A stretch of 64,000 bases of DNA from Allygus modestus. Lineage: Eukaryota > Arthropoda > Insecta > Hemiptera > Cicadellidae. Made by a program: the position numbers and the translations under genes. Shown piece by piece: positions 48,539 through 60,680 of the stretch. The notes below the pieces were generated by a model. It saw only the letters and a list, made by a program, of their open reading frames with translations. It was not told the origin of the DNA and did no database searches. The stretch is from assembly GCA_963675035.1 (NCBI GenBank), contig OY776117.1, forward strand, positions 67,237,754-67,301,753, written 5' to 3'. The stretch's first letter is position 1; the number at the start of each line of letters is the position of its first letter.

Positions 48539-49434
48539 AAAAGTGGAAAAAATTGCTTACGAATTGCATAAGCCCGCGAGAAAGAACTTTGTTCGAAGGT
48601 CTTTTAAGGTGTTGGGTATAAACGAAACTGTTCAAATAGATTTAATAGATATGCGGAATTATGCTAGAGAGAATTGTGGGAATAAATATATTTTAACTTT
48701 AATAGACACATTTTCTAAAAAAGCTTATGCTGCTCCACTAAAGAATAAAACTGGATTAGTAGTCACAGAAGCTATAAAAACTATTCTCCCAAAGGGAGTT
48801 AAAAATATTCAATCTGATAACGGAAAAGAATTTTTTAATGAACATTTTACCAAACTAATGAAAATTCTAAATATTAATCACTACCACACTTACTCTACAA
48901 CTAAGGCGGCTATTGTGGAAAGGTTCCAGAGAACTTTAAAGAATTGGTTGTGCACAAGGGAGTTACAAGTGGTTGGATTTACTTCCAAAGTTAATAAGGA
49001 TATATAATAATAAAGTACATAGATCCATAGGGATGAAGCCTAACCAAGTAAGTGCTAAGAACTCTAAAGATGTACATGAAAGGTTAGCATCTAAAGTACA
49101 AGTTAAAAAGCCAAGATATAAGGTGGGGGATAGTGTAAGGATATCTAAATATAAACATGTATTTAGTAAAGGATATACCCCTAACTGGACGGGAGAGCTT
49201 TTTACAATAGCAGAAGTTAAGAAAACAAAGCCTGTGACTTATATTTTGAAAGATGAAAATGGCAATATAATCAAAGGAGGACTTTATACAGAAGAATTGT
49301 TAAAGACTAAATATAAAGACATGTATTTGGTAGAGAAGGTAATTAGGAGGAAAGGTGATTTATTATATGTCAAATGGCTCGGGTTCCCAAGTAGCCAGAA
49401 CTCGTGGATTTCTGCAAAGGATGTGTTAAAATGA
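48477..49434 (+). pseudogene. Polinton DDE integrase with chromodomain, frameshifted
   Basis: Retroviral-type rve integrase that inserts the element. The first frame (from an ATG at 48477 that overlaps the fibre gene, up to 49007) has KPARKNF, then D55 in VQIDLIDM, D114 in QSDNGKEF and E148 in AIVERFQRT, a complete DDE triad. The reading moves +1 around 48955-48970. The second frame continues with WLDLLPKLIRIYNN, HRSIGMKP, an SH3-like segment (YKVGDSVRI) and a C-terminal chromodomain (YLVEKVIRRKGDLLYVKWLGF...SW). The position where an ATG would be expected after aataaaaaa now reads GTG (48543). Confidence 0.88.
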
Positions 49435-49499
49435 ATGCAAATTTTAAAAATATAGGGGAAAAGTATGGCAAGTGTCAAAACGGAAATTAGGGCGGGTGC
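49435..49499. other. Short 3' non-coding segment of the Polinton
   Basis: Only 65 bp separate the integrase stop from the right terminal repeat. No clear polyadenylation signal beyond A-rich sequence. Asymmetric with the left side, where about 1.67 kb of non-coding DNA precedes PolB. Confidence 0.6.
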
Positions 49500-49757
49500 A
49501 AAAATCAGTAAGTTGGCAGTTTTTAATTCGATCGTAATAGTTAATTTGGGATTTATTAATGCATTAGATAAATTTCAGACAAATCCAAAGTTAATTTTTA
49601 AATATAGAGGATGGGGAAAATGTATTTAAGGCAAGGGTACTAGTACAGGAAACTTGTGTAAGGCGGGAGCTGGTGTCGGTGCAAAAACGGCTCCCCATAA
49701 GAATAACATGGGAAAAAAGTGCCGAAAGTGGCTTCTCTTTGTGGGTTTGTCTCTACT
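49500..49757 (-). repeat. Polinton right terminal inverted repeat
   Basis: Reverse complement of the left repeat, ending GTGGGTTTGTCTCTACT, followed at once by the target duplication aacaag. The inner boundary is sharp: both repeats diverge just after the actgattttt/aaaaatcagt junction. Confidence 0.95.
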
Positions 49758-49763
49758 AACAAG

Positions 49764-52340
49764 AAATCCCCCACTCTTCCCAGAAACGTTTTGGGAAACT
49801 AGGAGTAATATAAGACACACAATTTTAATTTTAATAGCCACAGTAAATTTTGAACAATGCATATTATTCTGAATGTGTTGGGGTTTTTTGATAGATATTG
49901 ACCATTAACAAAAACAAATAAAAAAATATATAAACCGCTTGAGATTTGGAAACAGTAATACGAAATTTAATTCATCGATATCACGCTAGCGAGCGATGTA
50001 GTCGCTATGTCTCTCCTTATCCAAACATACAGACAGGTAGACAGACACATCCTAGAATATTTTTTTAAGTTCAGGAAACATATTTTCTTTATTAATGAAA
50101 AACAAAATAAAAATGTTCCCAAAGACTTATCATTTATATACTACCATTTATAATCAATGATACTACGTATAGTGGGAGAAGAAAAATATATACCTGACAT
50201 TTTCCCTATTTAGGGAATTTTTTTGCGACGTAGGTGCAAGATGGGATACGGTACATTTTCATTTATTATTATTGTAATTTTATATACTGTTAACGAATAA
50301 TTAAAACACACAGTAAAACGGAGTTATACAATAGGAAAGAAAAAAATATTATACCCGAGGGGGGTATATATATTGTTTTCAGAAACGATAAACAATATCT
50401 GGAGTTTTTAAAAACTGGTAGTTATTTTCCTTTTCTATAATTGGTAATATTAACCATAGAAAAACACAAATTTATGTTAGAAAGAGAAAATGTTTCAAAG
50501 CTCTGTGATATCGTAGTATTTTAATATCAGACAAAGTCAACAATAAGAGATTTCAAACAATGAGCGATGGTGCAAGTTTTGGGGAGAAGAAAGTGACGTG
50601 GTTTTCATTGGAGTGGTAGCCTTTCTTAATGAGTATAAGTCTTTCCTGTTAATTAACAACAATAATTAAGATTTATATTACTAAGCAAAATGAGAGTAAA
50701 ACAGTATTTTGTTTGTCAAACCGGTCTGGAAAATGGTTATAATGGTTTGGTAAAAATTCAAATTTTGTTAAAAGTACAGAAAAATAAGGAAATTAAAAAG
50801 ACATATTCCTCATGAACATTCAATATATTACTTGGCAGTTTGTATTTTTGTTGTTTAGACATTTGCTTTGTGATTAAATTAAATTAAAATCCCAATATAA
50901 AGAGAGATTAAACCTGAGAGAAAATTTTTGGTGCTTTGTAAAATTCCTGTTTTGATAAATACTGAAAATATAAATAAGATGATGATGATAATATATTCCC
51001 AGTAAATATTCTACTTACAAGTTGCAAACTAAATGGTTTAAATACCTTCATAATTCTTATTCGAATTTGTGATAAAATCCTATAAATTAAATGTATTCTA
51101 ATATATTCAAGACAAAAACGTAATACAACATTTAAATGAGACGAAAAACATGTTCGATTGAAGAAAAAACTTTAAATCATTATTGAAAATGTGCCCAGTA
51201 AAATGTATTTTATAAAGGAGTTGACAAAATTGGTAGATTTGGACTGAACTGCACAACAATTTTGTATTGTTCAAACTAATCTGTTGGAACGGAAGTATTC
51301 TAGTGATGATACAGTAATTAATATTATAATATTATATGTGCCTTCGTAACTTAATTGTCAATTACTAAAATATATCTTAAATAGCGTAGTCTATAATTTA
51401 TTTCTTTGATCTTTTGTTTTGTTAATGTAATTAACTCCAACCTACAAAACTTGTTGTGACTGGACATAAACAGTTATTTGAATATTTCTAAGAGTACCTT
51501 CTTATTGAAATGATTATAATATTACATCGACTTGTTTAAAAAATAGAGTTTTTATGTTAATACAAATCCCCAGGTCTTTCCTGGTTTTCCAGGCAGCTAT
51601 ATATTTTTGTACTATATATTTTGGACTATAATGTACTATTTATTTTTTATATAAGTATTAAATACTGTAAATATACTTGGAAAGCGATTTTGCTATGAGA
51701 AAATGTAATATCTTTTGAATTCGCCTGTCCCCTAGATAGGACCTCAAAGGAGAACTGAGTAAACGCTGTCTTGCAATCAAAGTAAGCGATGTGGGAGGAG
51801 CCTTTGGCGGTCTTATTGGATATTTACACTGGACACTTTCCACCAGGCAACAAGGGGATTCGTTGGAAGTATTTATAGTTTATGTTTTTTAGCTGTCGTA
51901 CAAAAAATTGGCAAGTAAAAACATGGTGACATCTTCTTGGGAGACGCCAAAATTCATCACACAAAGGAGAAAACTTACGTATAACCTTAAAAAGGGATGA
52001 ACAAAACTCTCAACAGTATCAGTTTGAAAAGGGTAAATTATTTGAGGTATTTTTTATTGCTGTGTTTTAACAGAACTCTAATAATTGTCAACAAACTGAA
52101 AATAAAACTCCACCAAGTAAAAATATTCCATATTAACAATCAAAATGTCATGTTAGAATTTATGTGTTTGATAAAAGTAGGTTAAAATCATTTTTACTTA
52201 ATGGTTTTGTAGCTTTTATCATAGTAAAAAATATCTACAAATATTTACTTACTGCTTAAAATGGATTAAAGCGCTCATAAATTGGAAAATGAAATTATAA
52301 TAATAGGTCGCTTTATTATATTACTAGTTTTATAATAATC
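49764..52340. other. Non-coding right-arm stretch
   Basis: Mirror of 26060-28625. No gene beyond the doubtful short frame at 50560-50619. Short runs such as tccttatccaaacatacaga near 50016 are shared by both arms. Confidence 0.5.
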
Positions 52341-52349
52341 CTGGAAGTA

Positions 52350-53030
52350 ATATACCTTGATTGAGCGAACACATAAACACTTTGTCCAGAAAACTAAACA
52401 CCAGCTTATATGTCCTAAAGAGAATAAAACACACAAGTGATGAAGGTAACACAAAGAACGCCTACCACGCTTTGTTTGAGTCACACTTAACATACGGCCT
52501 CGGAGTCTGGAGAGGAACTTCAGCGGGAAACCTAAATCTATCCTGCTCCTTGAAAAGAGAGCTATCCGACTTATAAAAGGCCTCGATTGGAGGGAAAGTT
52601 ATAGAGAAGCCTTTACACACACATTATGAACATTATGATAGTCGCTGCACTTTACATCAGGGAGGTGATTCTACATGTGGACGGGAAACCCTTCAAAAAG
52701 GAATGGACATCCATAGTCATAACACCAGACATGCATCCAGATATCAGCTACCACTTCACCAGAGCAGACTGTACGATAAGAAGCCAAAATACATCGGCAG
52801 GAAACTCCATAATCTGTTTCCTGAGGACATGCGAAGCCAAACCGGGAAAAAACTGAAGACAGCCCTCAGCAAGGGGCTGACGAAGAACCCCTTCTACTCC
52901 CTGGACGAGTTCCTACGACGGAGAGACATTCTTAAATTGTACTGATTTAAACAGTTGTTTTAAAATTGTATTGACGCCATTACAAATCTTGATGTTTTGT
53001 GAATAAAGATTTTTTGATTGGATTTGATTT
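52350..53030 (+). pseudogene. 3' end of a non-LTR retrotransposon, right copy
   Basis: This is the mirror of 25365-26050. The first frame (52361-52576) keeps the SHLTYGLGVW segment. The closing part is further broken here: frames 52626-52856 and 52703-52945 overlap, so a second indel occurred after the arms separated. The 3' end carries aataaagattttttgattgg and a short gatttg tail near 53030. The shared break at about 52577 shows the element was already dead before the inverted duplication. Confidence 0.75.
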
Positions 53031-54308
53031 GATACCGAAATATGTACCCATCAGTTTCAAATACTCGGATGTTGAATCTATGAGCTGAAATTGGTTTATG
53101 ACTGTTGAGAGAGGAAGGAAAGACGCTGTGTTTTTTAATGAGAATAAATAATCGGTAATATACACAGAAAAATCAGGCACTGGTGTAGAAATTAAATTAA
53201 CACAAGTTCAAATATGGATGAGTGGAAAAAATATGTAACAACACATAGAGTGAGAGAATATTATTTTTATAAAGTATTTTACCCTACACACAAAGCACAT
53301 CTTTTATAGCCGTCGTATAAAGACTTATTTTGCAAAATATGTTTATTAATCCGTATTCACTATTATGATCTAAAAGCTTCTTATAAATTACTTGTAGATT
53401 TTAATTTTAAAATGTTTACTGATGCTTTTTCAATGATACAAAAGCTAAAATTAAATCTTTGTATCGGTTCAGCTTTGAAGGGTTTGAAGGAAAGACACAT
53501 ATTATAGCATGGTGAGAGATGCACAGCTATACTGAACCTACAACTTCATATGCTGCGTTTTAAAATATTGGTAATTCTCTTAAGTCAAAATAATTCTAAA
53601 GTTCGAATAATAATAAAACTTTTATCGAATAATATAAGCACGTTAAAATCTAATTACCTCCACAAGTTAATTTAAGATTAGAAAACGCGTTTGTTGGAAA
53701 AAACTAACATACAACTTTAACACACTCTTTTTTATGTTAAATTAAACCAGTCTGAGTTAAAACGTTTGATGTAATAACTGACTAAGGTAAAATAACTACT
53801 CAAAGCATAAATTAACAACTTTTAAACCACTGAACAAGAAGAAGTCACCGAGTAATTTATAAAAAGTAAAACAAGACCACTTACCTTTAACGATAACATT
53901 TTTCAGCTTAAAAAGGAGAAGCAAAAGTAATGGAAGAGTTCAAAGCTGTCGTGCGCAGATGATTTACTTTTTTACTTCAAAAGATGTTTAACGTTTGAAA
54001 CTGTTCAAGGGACTTGAAACACAATTTTACAAGAAAGTTTTGTTTGTATCTAATTCAGATTTACGGCTGATTCTTCTGAAATACATGTTTTATGAGAGTT
54101 ATGTTTATATCATAGCATTCGCTTTAAAAGGAGGTTTCCATGTTAAATGTAGAATTTGATATAATTTTTTAAAAGCGTTTTTCAGCCACGGTTACTTTTA
54201 ACGAAATAATTAAAAGAGTATATTATTTGATAAGTTCATTGTTTGGCTTATCAAGTTTACCTTTGCAGTAAATACGTTCATAAACAATTTTGCTGGTAAC
54301 TATAAACA

Positions 54309-55100
54309 TACTAGGTGTTAGCCGCAGGCTTCGCCCTGCGAATGATTTAGAAACACTGTGTCAGTTGAGTGCCCTGCATTCTGTGGTTAGCCCTTGGAAG
54401 TACTACGAATCAAGATCAGCTGTTAGTATTTTCTTCAGCTCAAACAAAAACGAGTTCGCACGCAGCACGCTGACATGAGGGAAGTGAATTTCCACATACA
54501 AAACTTTTAAAACTCAAAACAATTGTAAAAAACAAAAATTTATTCAAATTTTATTGAAATCTGAAAACATTGATTTTTTGGCTGTACTGATGCTCCTGGT
54601 TTAATTTAACTGTAATGCTAGGAATACAATTTAGCGCATTATAAGGTTAGGAGAAGGTCCTTTCAGGCTTGAAAGTAAGCGCGAGGTTACTGGGGATTTG
54701 TATCAATACACCAACAAATGAATAACAGTCTTTTCTAATGTAAAAACCCCATAAGACAACGTACTGTGTTTAGCCGATGTACATTTTCTTTAATAACTCG
54801 GTTAATATTTATGCTAGAATGACGAGCGAGGGCTTAAAACTTTCGCTTTACTAATTCCCATCTTAATATAAGCACTAATTGTACGTCCGGGGCTTTTCTG
54901 ACCCTTTTTGGGCCCAAAAACTCGAAATTTGAAAGAATATAATCCCCAAAAAAGGAGGTTAAAGTTTTCCGCTTGTTTTGCCCAATGAACATGTCCAACT
55001 GATTACAGAAAGGAACGTCCCTACCAAATTTGAAGTAAATCGGACAAAAAATGCGCCCGCTAGAGTGCAAAAACACACATATATATTTATATATGTACCA
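54309..55100 (-). mobile_element. Helitron, right-arm copy
   Basis: This is the reverse complement of 23240-24030. It opens with ctaggtgttagccgcaggct at about 54311, which is the 3' hairpin end read backwards. It was present before the inverted duplication because it occupies the same place in both arms. Confidence 0.55.
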
Positions 55101-56952
55101 AAACAAAAAGAAATTGAAAAATATGCTAAGCAAAATATAATGTTATATTGTACTAGTAGTCTAATTAATTAATTAAAATACTTATAAACAAATTAATCTG
55201 AAATAAGTAGACATTTTGAACATTTGTTTTACCAAGCGATAAAATTACCTGCAGGTAATAGTGTAACTTGAGTCAACGTCAACTTACGGGTTTACAATAG
55301 CCAGAAGTATAAATCATGACAGATTTCAATTTCCTTTTACAAAAGTGTCAATTCAGCGTATTGCTCCATAAATCACTCTACATCGCTCGTGAACTAAACC
55401 AATTTGTTATATACTGGTTTATTTCTGTGTTGTGTTTGTTTTATTTAATCACAGTTTGATTTAAGAAATTAAAAATCAGGACTTAGGTGAATTATTAATT
55501 TGGTCTAAGCTTTGAAAAATTGAAATTTAACTATTTATTGGGTTCTCCCAAATGTCCTCTGCTCGTTTTATTATGCATTTGGTACGGGATTATGATTAAA
55601 AAAAATGTATTAATGGATATATATTCACCAGTAACATGACGATAATCCCTATCTATAATACATTTCTTATCTATTGCAACAAATTGGATTTACAAAATTG
55701 TACCGATTTGAATGTTAATACAAACGTTGATTAGCTGTCATTTTTGGCTTGGTTGGGTGGTGTGTTCTAGCGAAAGGATATATAATTGAATGTGCAATTC
55801 ACCTTTTCTCACGTAATTAGTTCTCTTATGTACTTCTGGGGTTCCGGGAAATTGATAGGTACATGGGAAAAATTGTATGTTTAAATAAGGTTTCTTTATG
55901 CCAAATTGTATTGCTTTTCATATAGTGGTTCAAAACACACTGTGCTGTAATCAGGCTTTTAAACACCCTGTATGATTTTTACTATACTACTTTAAATAAA
56001 TTGTGTTAAAGCTCCAGCCGAAAATGACCTTTATTTCTACGTAATTATTTTAGAATGATTTAACTGCACCCCTAATACCTAATATAATCCATAATTTAAA
56101 CACCATGGTTTTTTACTTCAGATTATTACAAACCTTTAAATAAAGGTGAGTAATGCACCAAATTTGTATACACAATATACGTTACCGTCTACAGTTTTGT
56201 TAGTGTCTAATCCAAAGGCTTTGACAAATCTTTAACCATAAAAAATGTAAGATCTTGAACATATTTTATCTGCACATGTTGATTTAAGATTTATAATTAC
56301 TTGATGGCAAAGAAATAGTCGAAATGAAATTGCAAATTACTGAATTTCTAAATAAAACAAACCGTGTTTCTGTTTTATGAAACTTAAATGATCTTAAATG
56401 CTTCAATTAACAGCTTTTAAGCCACTGAACAAGAAAAAGCCACTGAGTAATTCATATAAAATGTCAAGGTTACTCAACTTTAAGGATAACATTATACCAT
56501 GTAAAAAGGAAAAGCAGAATTAGTGGAAGAGTTCAAAGCTGTCGTCCGCAGATGATTAACTTTATTACAGGGATGTTTAACTTCAAATTGCTTAAGGACT
56601 TGAAACACCACTTCACAAGAAAGTTGTGTTTGTATCTAGTTCAGATTTACGACTCTTTAGTTCGAAAACTTATTTTTGTAACAGTTAAGTTCAAAGCTTA
56701 TTATTAATTTAAAAACAGGTTTTGCCATACATCAAGAGAGTAAAGTCTAAGGGGGTAAAAAGTAAGGGTTTCAAAATAACGCGTTACAATTCCTCCCCAT
56801 TCTAAAAACTAATGGCGTTATCCTCATAACACAAATGAACTTAATTTAATGAGTGTTCAGATTAAGTTATTTGTTTGAATTAGCGAGTTGATTCTATGAA
56901 AATTAATTTTAATGCTGCAACGTTTGAAAACCATTCAAATATTAATTATATC

Positions 56953-58797
56953 CGGGTGTCCCACAAAGGTCTCTCTTAATTGTTGAACTACTGTAAATTT
57001 TCAAACAATCTTTGGTAAATGTAACTAGCCTAAGTCAAAGTTTTTTTAAGTGGTTAAGGGTTCACTCATAATAGGGGTTGCTGGGGGTAGTTTTTATTTT
57101 TCAAGTAGCAACCCCTATCAAGTTGCATAACATTTTGAAAACGGTAAAAAAATAAAAATAATGCAAAAAACTAGACCTCTTTATGTTTATGTAATCTAAT
57201 GTCATAGCCAGCGAAAAGAAATGTGTTTTTACTTTCTCCCCCTATACATAGTATATGGAAAAAGTATTGTTTTCGTAAAAAATTTCGAATTTGAGTTGTT
57301 AGTGGAAATATTCGTTTTGGTGCTCCCTGAACCCAAAAAAGTGGGTTTTACGTGATGTCTGTCTGTGTGTGTCCGTGTGTTTGTCTGTGTGGATGTGTAC
57401 AGAGCTAGAGCCCTAACCAATGGGCCGATTTTTATGAAATTTGGTATGTAGGTACTAATCCACGATATCTCCAGGTGTTTTTTCATTTTTTTCAATTTTT
57501 GATTTTTAAGGGTAATTATCCCCCAAAAACCACCAAAAACATGAAAAATCCAAATTTCTCAAAAACGGCTCTAACGATTTTGATTAAACTTTAGTCGTTT
57601 GAAGAACTTTAGTCCTCCAACAAAATGACACCACCCGCATTTCTGTAAAAATTCGGGTTCAGAAATTACAGGACTTAAAACATCAAAAATTCAGTTTTTT
57701 GGATTTTTCATAAAAAGACATAAATATAAAAAAATATTACTATTCACCACTCAAAAACAGAGCTCAAAAAACTAAATAATTTAGTTTTTTGAATTACTAT
57801 TCTACGATTGCTGGTTTCGGAGAAAATTGAACATTTTTATTTTGCGGTAAACGCAGTACGTTGTCCAATGTTATTCTTATGGGGAATACAAAAATTATTA
57901 TTTCTCCCTTATTTACTGATAAATTTCATTCAAACTTGATATGCTTGTCAATTTAGCATTGGCCAACAGAGGAAATTCGAAATATGTTGCCCCTTAATAA
58001 CCCTGGGGGGAATAGGGGGCATTTCCCCTCTTAAAACCACGAGTGTAGCAATGGATTCTGTAGGGCCTCCAAAGCAGGGATTTGGGTGGTTGTTTTTTAA
58101 AACAACTTGTTTACAAGATTTTCTGTACATTTGACCGTGCTTTGTATTCTATATTTAGTAAATAAAAAGTAATTTATTCGTTAAAGTTGGGCTAAAAGGG
58201 TGAAAGTATGTGTCAGTTTCCTGATACCCTTTATTTTGTTTACACTGCTAAAATTCCCATCCTTACAGATTCAGAGTGGGAAAATCTAACTTTGCTTTGA
58301 TCAGATCTTTGAAAAAATATCATATTTAGTGCAAGAAAGTAATTTGAAAACTTTCTTTATTTTTGATAATTATGAATGGAGGCCTTGCAAAAATTAAAGA
58401 AGGTTTTAAAATGGCTTTCTTGCACTTTAAATGTTATTTTCTCAAAGATATGATCAACAAAAAGTTGGATTTTCCCACTCTGAATCTGATTTCTAGCAAT
58501 GAGGGGAATTTTAGCAGTATAAATTAAAAAAATATTTTTCGCTGGCCATAACATTAGATTAAATAAACATAGAGAGGTCTAGTTTGTGGCATTCATTTTC
58601 CCTTTTTACCCTATTTAAAATGATATGCAACTTGATAGGGATTACGATTTAAAAATGAAAACTACCCCAGCAACCCCTATTAAGGGGTGAAGGTTGAAAC
58701 CCTTAACCACTTAAAAAAAAACTCTGGATGGTTTTGAACATTTAAAGTCCTTCAAAAATTAAGAGGGAGGAGGGACCTTTATGGGACACCTGATATG
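56953..58797. mobile_element. Foldback element, right-arm copy (complete ends)
   Basis: Both ends are present: CCGGGTGTCCCACAAAGGTC at 56953 and its inverted form ending near 58797. The inner arms 57085-57225 and 58540-58690 pair, and a second palindrome folds around about 58375. TAT/ATAT flanks both ends. About 1 kb (57229-58230) in one arm has no mirror and is a later insertion. This copy lacks the 8.5 kb insertion seen on the left. Confidence 0.6.
57229..58230. mobile_element. Unidentified insertion in the right foldback element
   Basis: Absent from the left copy. It contains a tctgtctgtgtgtgtccgtg tract at 57357-57397, the phrase ccgatttttatgaaatttgg found in many repeats here, caatgttattcttatgggga at 57861-57880, and a ggggggaatagggggcattt patch. 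A frame at 57229-57495 (minus) has no domain. Ends not defined. Confidence 0.4.
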
Positions 58798-60530
58798 TAT
58801 CGTATGGCTTATTCAGCTGCCCATATTAACTAAAGGCACACATGCCTATGTGGTTGTCGCATTGACATTCAGTATGCGACATTACTATTTTGTAATCACG
58901 TTTTTGAGGGTATTTCCGTCTTTAAATTCAATTATTCATATCGGTACAATTAAATTCAACAGTATATTCCAGCCAGAAAATACCCACTCGATGAATAAAT
59001 TTGCACTTACTCTTTTAAAATTGGATCTTATAACAACTGATTACATGCCTAGCATTAAACGAATTATAAACAATCCACTGTTTCTCAGAAACTTTTGAAA
59101 CTCTTTATTTAATGTTAAGGTCAAAAGTAAAATATAATGAATTTGTATTTTTATACATATATATTATAAATTAATTTGATTAATACTTTACGAAGGATTC
59201 TGTGGCTCAAATACGAGTAATAATGTATCAAACTAAGTCAAATTTTTCTTTTTTTCTTCCTTAGGGGAAAAATAAACGTTTGGTTCACCTCATACCATTA
59301 AGAATGAAAATTTAACAAAATAAAAGCAAAATACATAAATAATGATTAGGGAAAACGTTTTGATAAACTCATTGAAACTGGTTCATAAATCACGGATGGC
59401 AAAAATGTTGGCAAAACTATTGCGCCGTAAAGTTAACACTAATAATTTAAAAGTCTAATAGGGCAAAGCCCTACAATTTTGAACTTCAGTTAATGGCTTA
59501 AAAAGCGTCGCATTATCAATCTGAATTACCATGCAAACTTTCTTCGTAACCGATTGAATGGTATAGAAATGATTAAGAGACAGATAAATAAATAAATATA
59601 ATAGTTTTAATATAACTATGCTGATTAATAATAAATTAGTTTTACTATTTAGCAACCATACCATATGTAATAATTTTCAGTTTTCACTAAAACAATCTAA
59701 TTCCCGTAAAAGTTGAAGCGAATGTTTGATTAAAACAGCGGAATTCCTTCCCTGAAGGAAATAAGAGTAACGGGTGTCAACGTCAACTTACGGGTTTACA
59801 ATAGCCAGAAGTATAAATCATGACAGATTTCAATTTCCTCTTACAAAAGTGTCATTTCACCATATTGTCCCGTAAATCACTCTCCATTACTTTTGAACCA
59901 AAGATATTTGTCATTTACTGGTTTTCCCTGTTGTTTTTTTGAAAATTAATAACAGTTTGTTGCAAAAATAAAAAATGAGGTTTTTACGATCAAAGGTAAG
60001 GATTATGTGCTTAATATGGAACTACGATTGGTATTTGTTATCCAGACTATGCAACCCCCCTAATATGACACACTTATCAATTGGCCAATTTGAGCACTTT
60101 TATCGCATAGTAGGTACATCTTTAGGTTTAGGGGATGTAATTAAAAAGCCTAACGGTTAAACATATTTAACTCTTATTCAGCACTCATTTTACGTAGCTT
60201 AACGTAGCTTGATGCCTTGACACATCAGTTATGTAGAAGCAGCTTCTACATAGCTGATGGTAGAAAGCACTCGATGTCGATCGGTCGGACCGATCATTAG
60301 GCCCAATGAAAGAATGAGAAGTAAATAATAACACAGTGTATACTAGTGTAAAATAGTGTATAGGTATCCACGGGCTTACTTATTAGGTACTTATAATATA
60401 AAATAGAGGTTTAAAACCGCCAAATTATACCAAATAAGTGTGTAAAAAGGTGAATATCATAAGTGACCATTCCTAGCAATAATCTGATCTGCGAATAAAC
60501 TGATAGTTTATTTCAGTTGTCTATGGAATA

Positions 60531-60680
60531 CTAGACTCAGAATCAGAAACAACTTTATTACTGCTGCTTACATGTACAGACAGATGAGATGCTAAGATTT
60601 GTGCAGAGGTCTAGACAGTTTTGTTTCTGCACAGACAACTCTTAACCAGTTAAGTCTTATCAGCCGGTGTTGTTCAAGGA
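60531..60680 (-). mobile_element. 3' end of a retroelement, right arm edge
   Basis: This is the reverse complement of the tail at 115-252. The match covers the aataaa-gttgtttctgattc tail and about 60 bases upstream and then is lost, so both arms of the large inverted duplication terminate within the same element. Upstream sequence differs from the left copy. The element may have supplied the homology used in the rearrangement. Confidence 0.4.

Larger units (their letters stand above)
37670..49757 (+). mobile_element. Maverick/Polinton transposon, 12.1 kb
   Basis: Complete by structure: 258-bp terminal inverted repeats beginning AG and ending CT, a 6-bp duplication aacaag on both sides (37664-37669 and 49758-49763), and the empty site preserved at 28626-28631. 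It encodes the full Polinton set: PolB, packaging ATPase, adenain-like protease, capsid proteins and chromodomain integrase. Most genes run on the plus strand; only the ATPase is on the minus strand. Polintons are thought to replicate by protein-primed DNA synthesis and to make virus-like particles. Here several genes carry single lesions, so this copy is probably not autonomous, yet the inverted repeats show only about three differences, implying a fairly recent insertion. Confidence 0.97.
34497..60595 (-). repeat. Right arm of the giant inverted duplication
   Basis: This is the reverse complement of the left arm, running outward from the central spacer. Collinearity is broken by the Polinton at 37670-49757, whose empty site is kept in the left arm. 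It is also broken at about 55490, where the right arm jumps directly between sequences that are 8.4 kb apart on the left. About 1 kb of extra sequence lies inside the foldback element at 57229-58230. The arm stops matching near 60595, inside a retroelement tail. Point differences and independent insertions in each arm mean this cannot be one molecule read twice. Confidence 0.93.
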
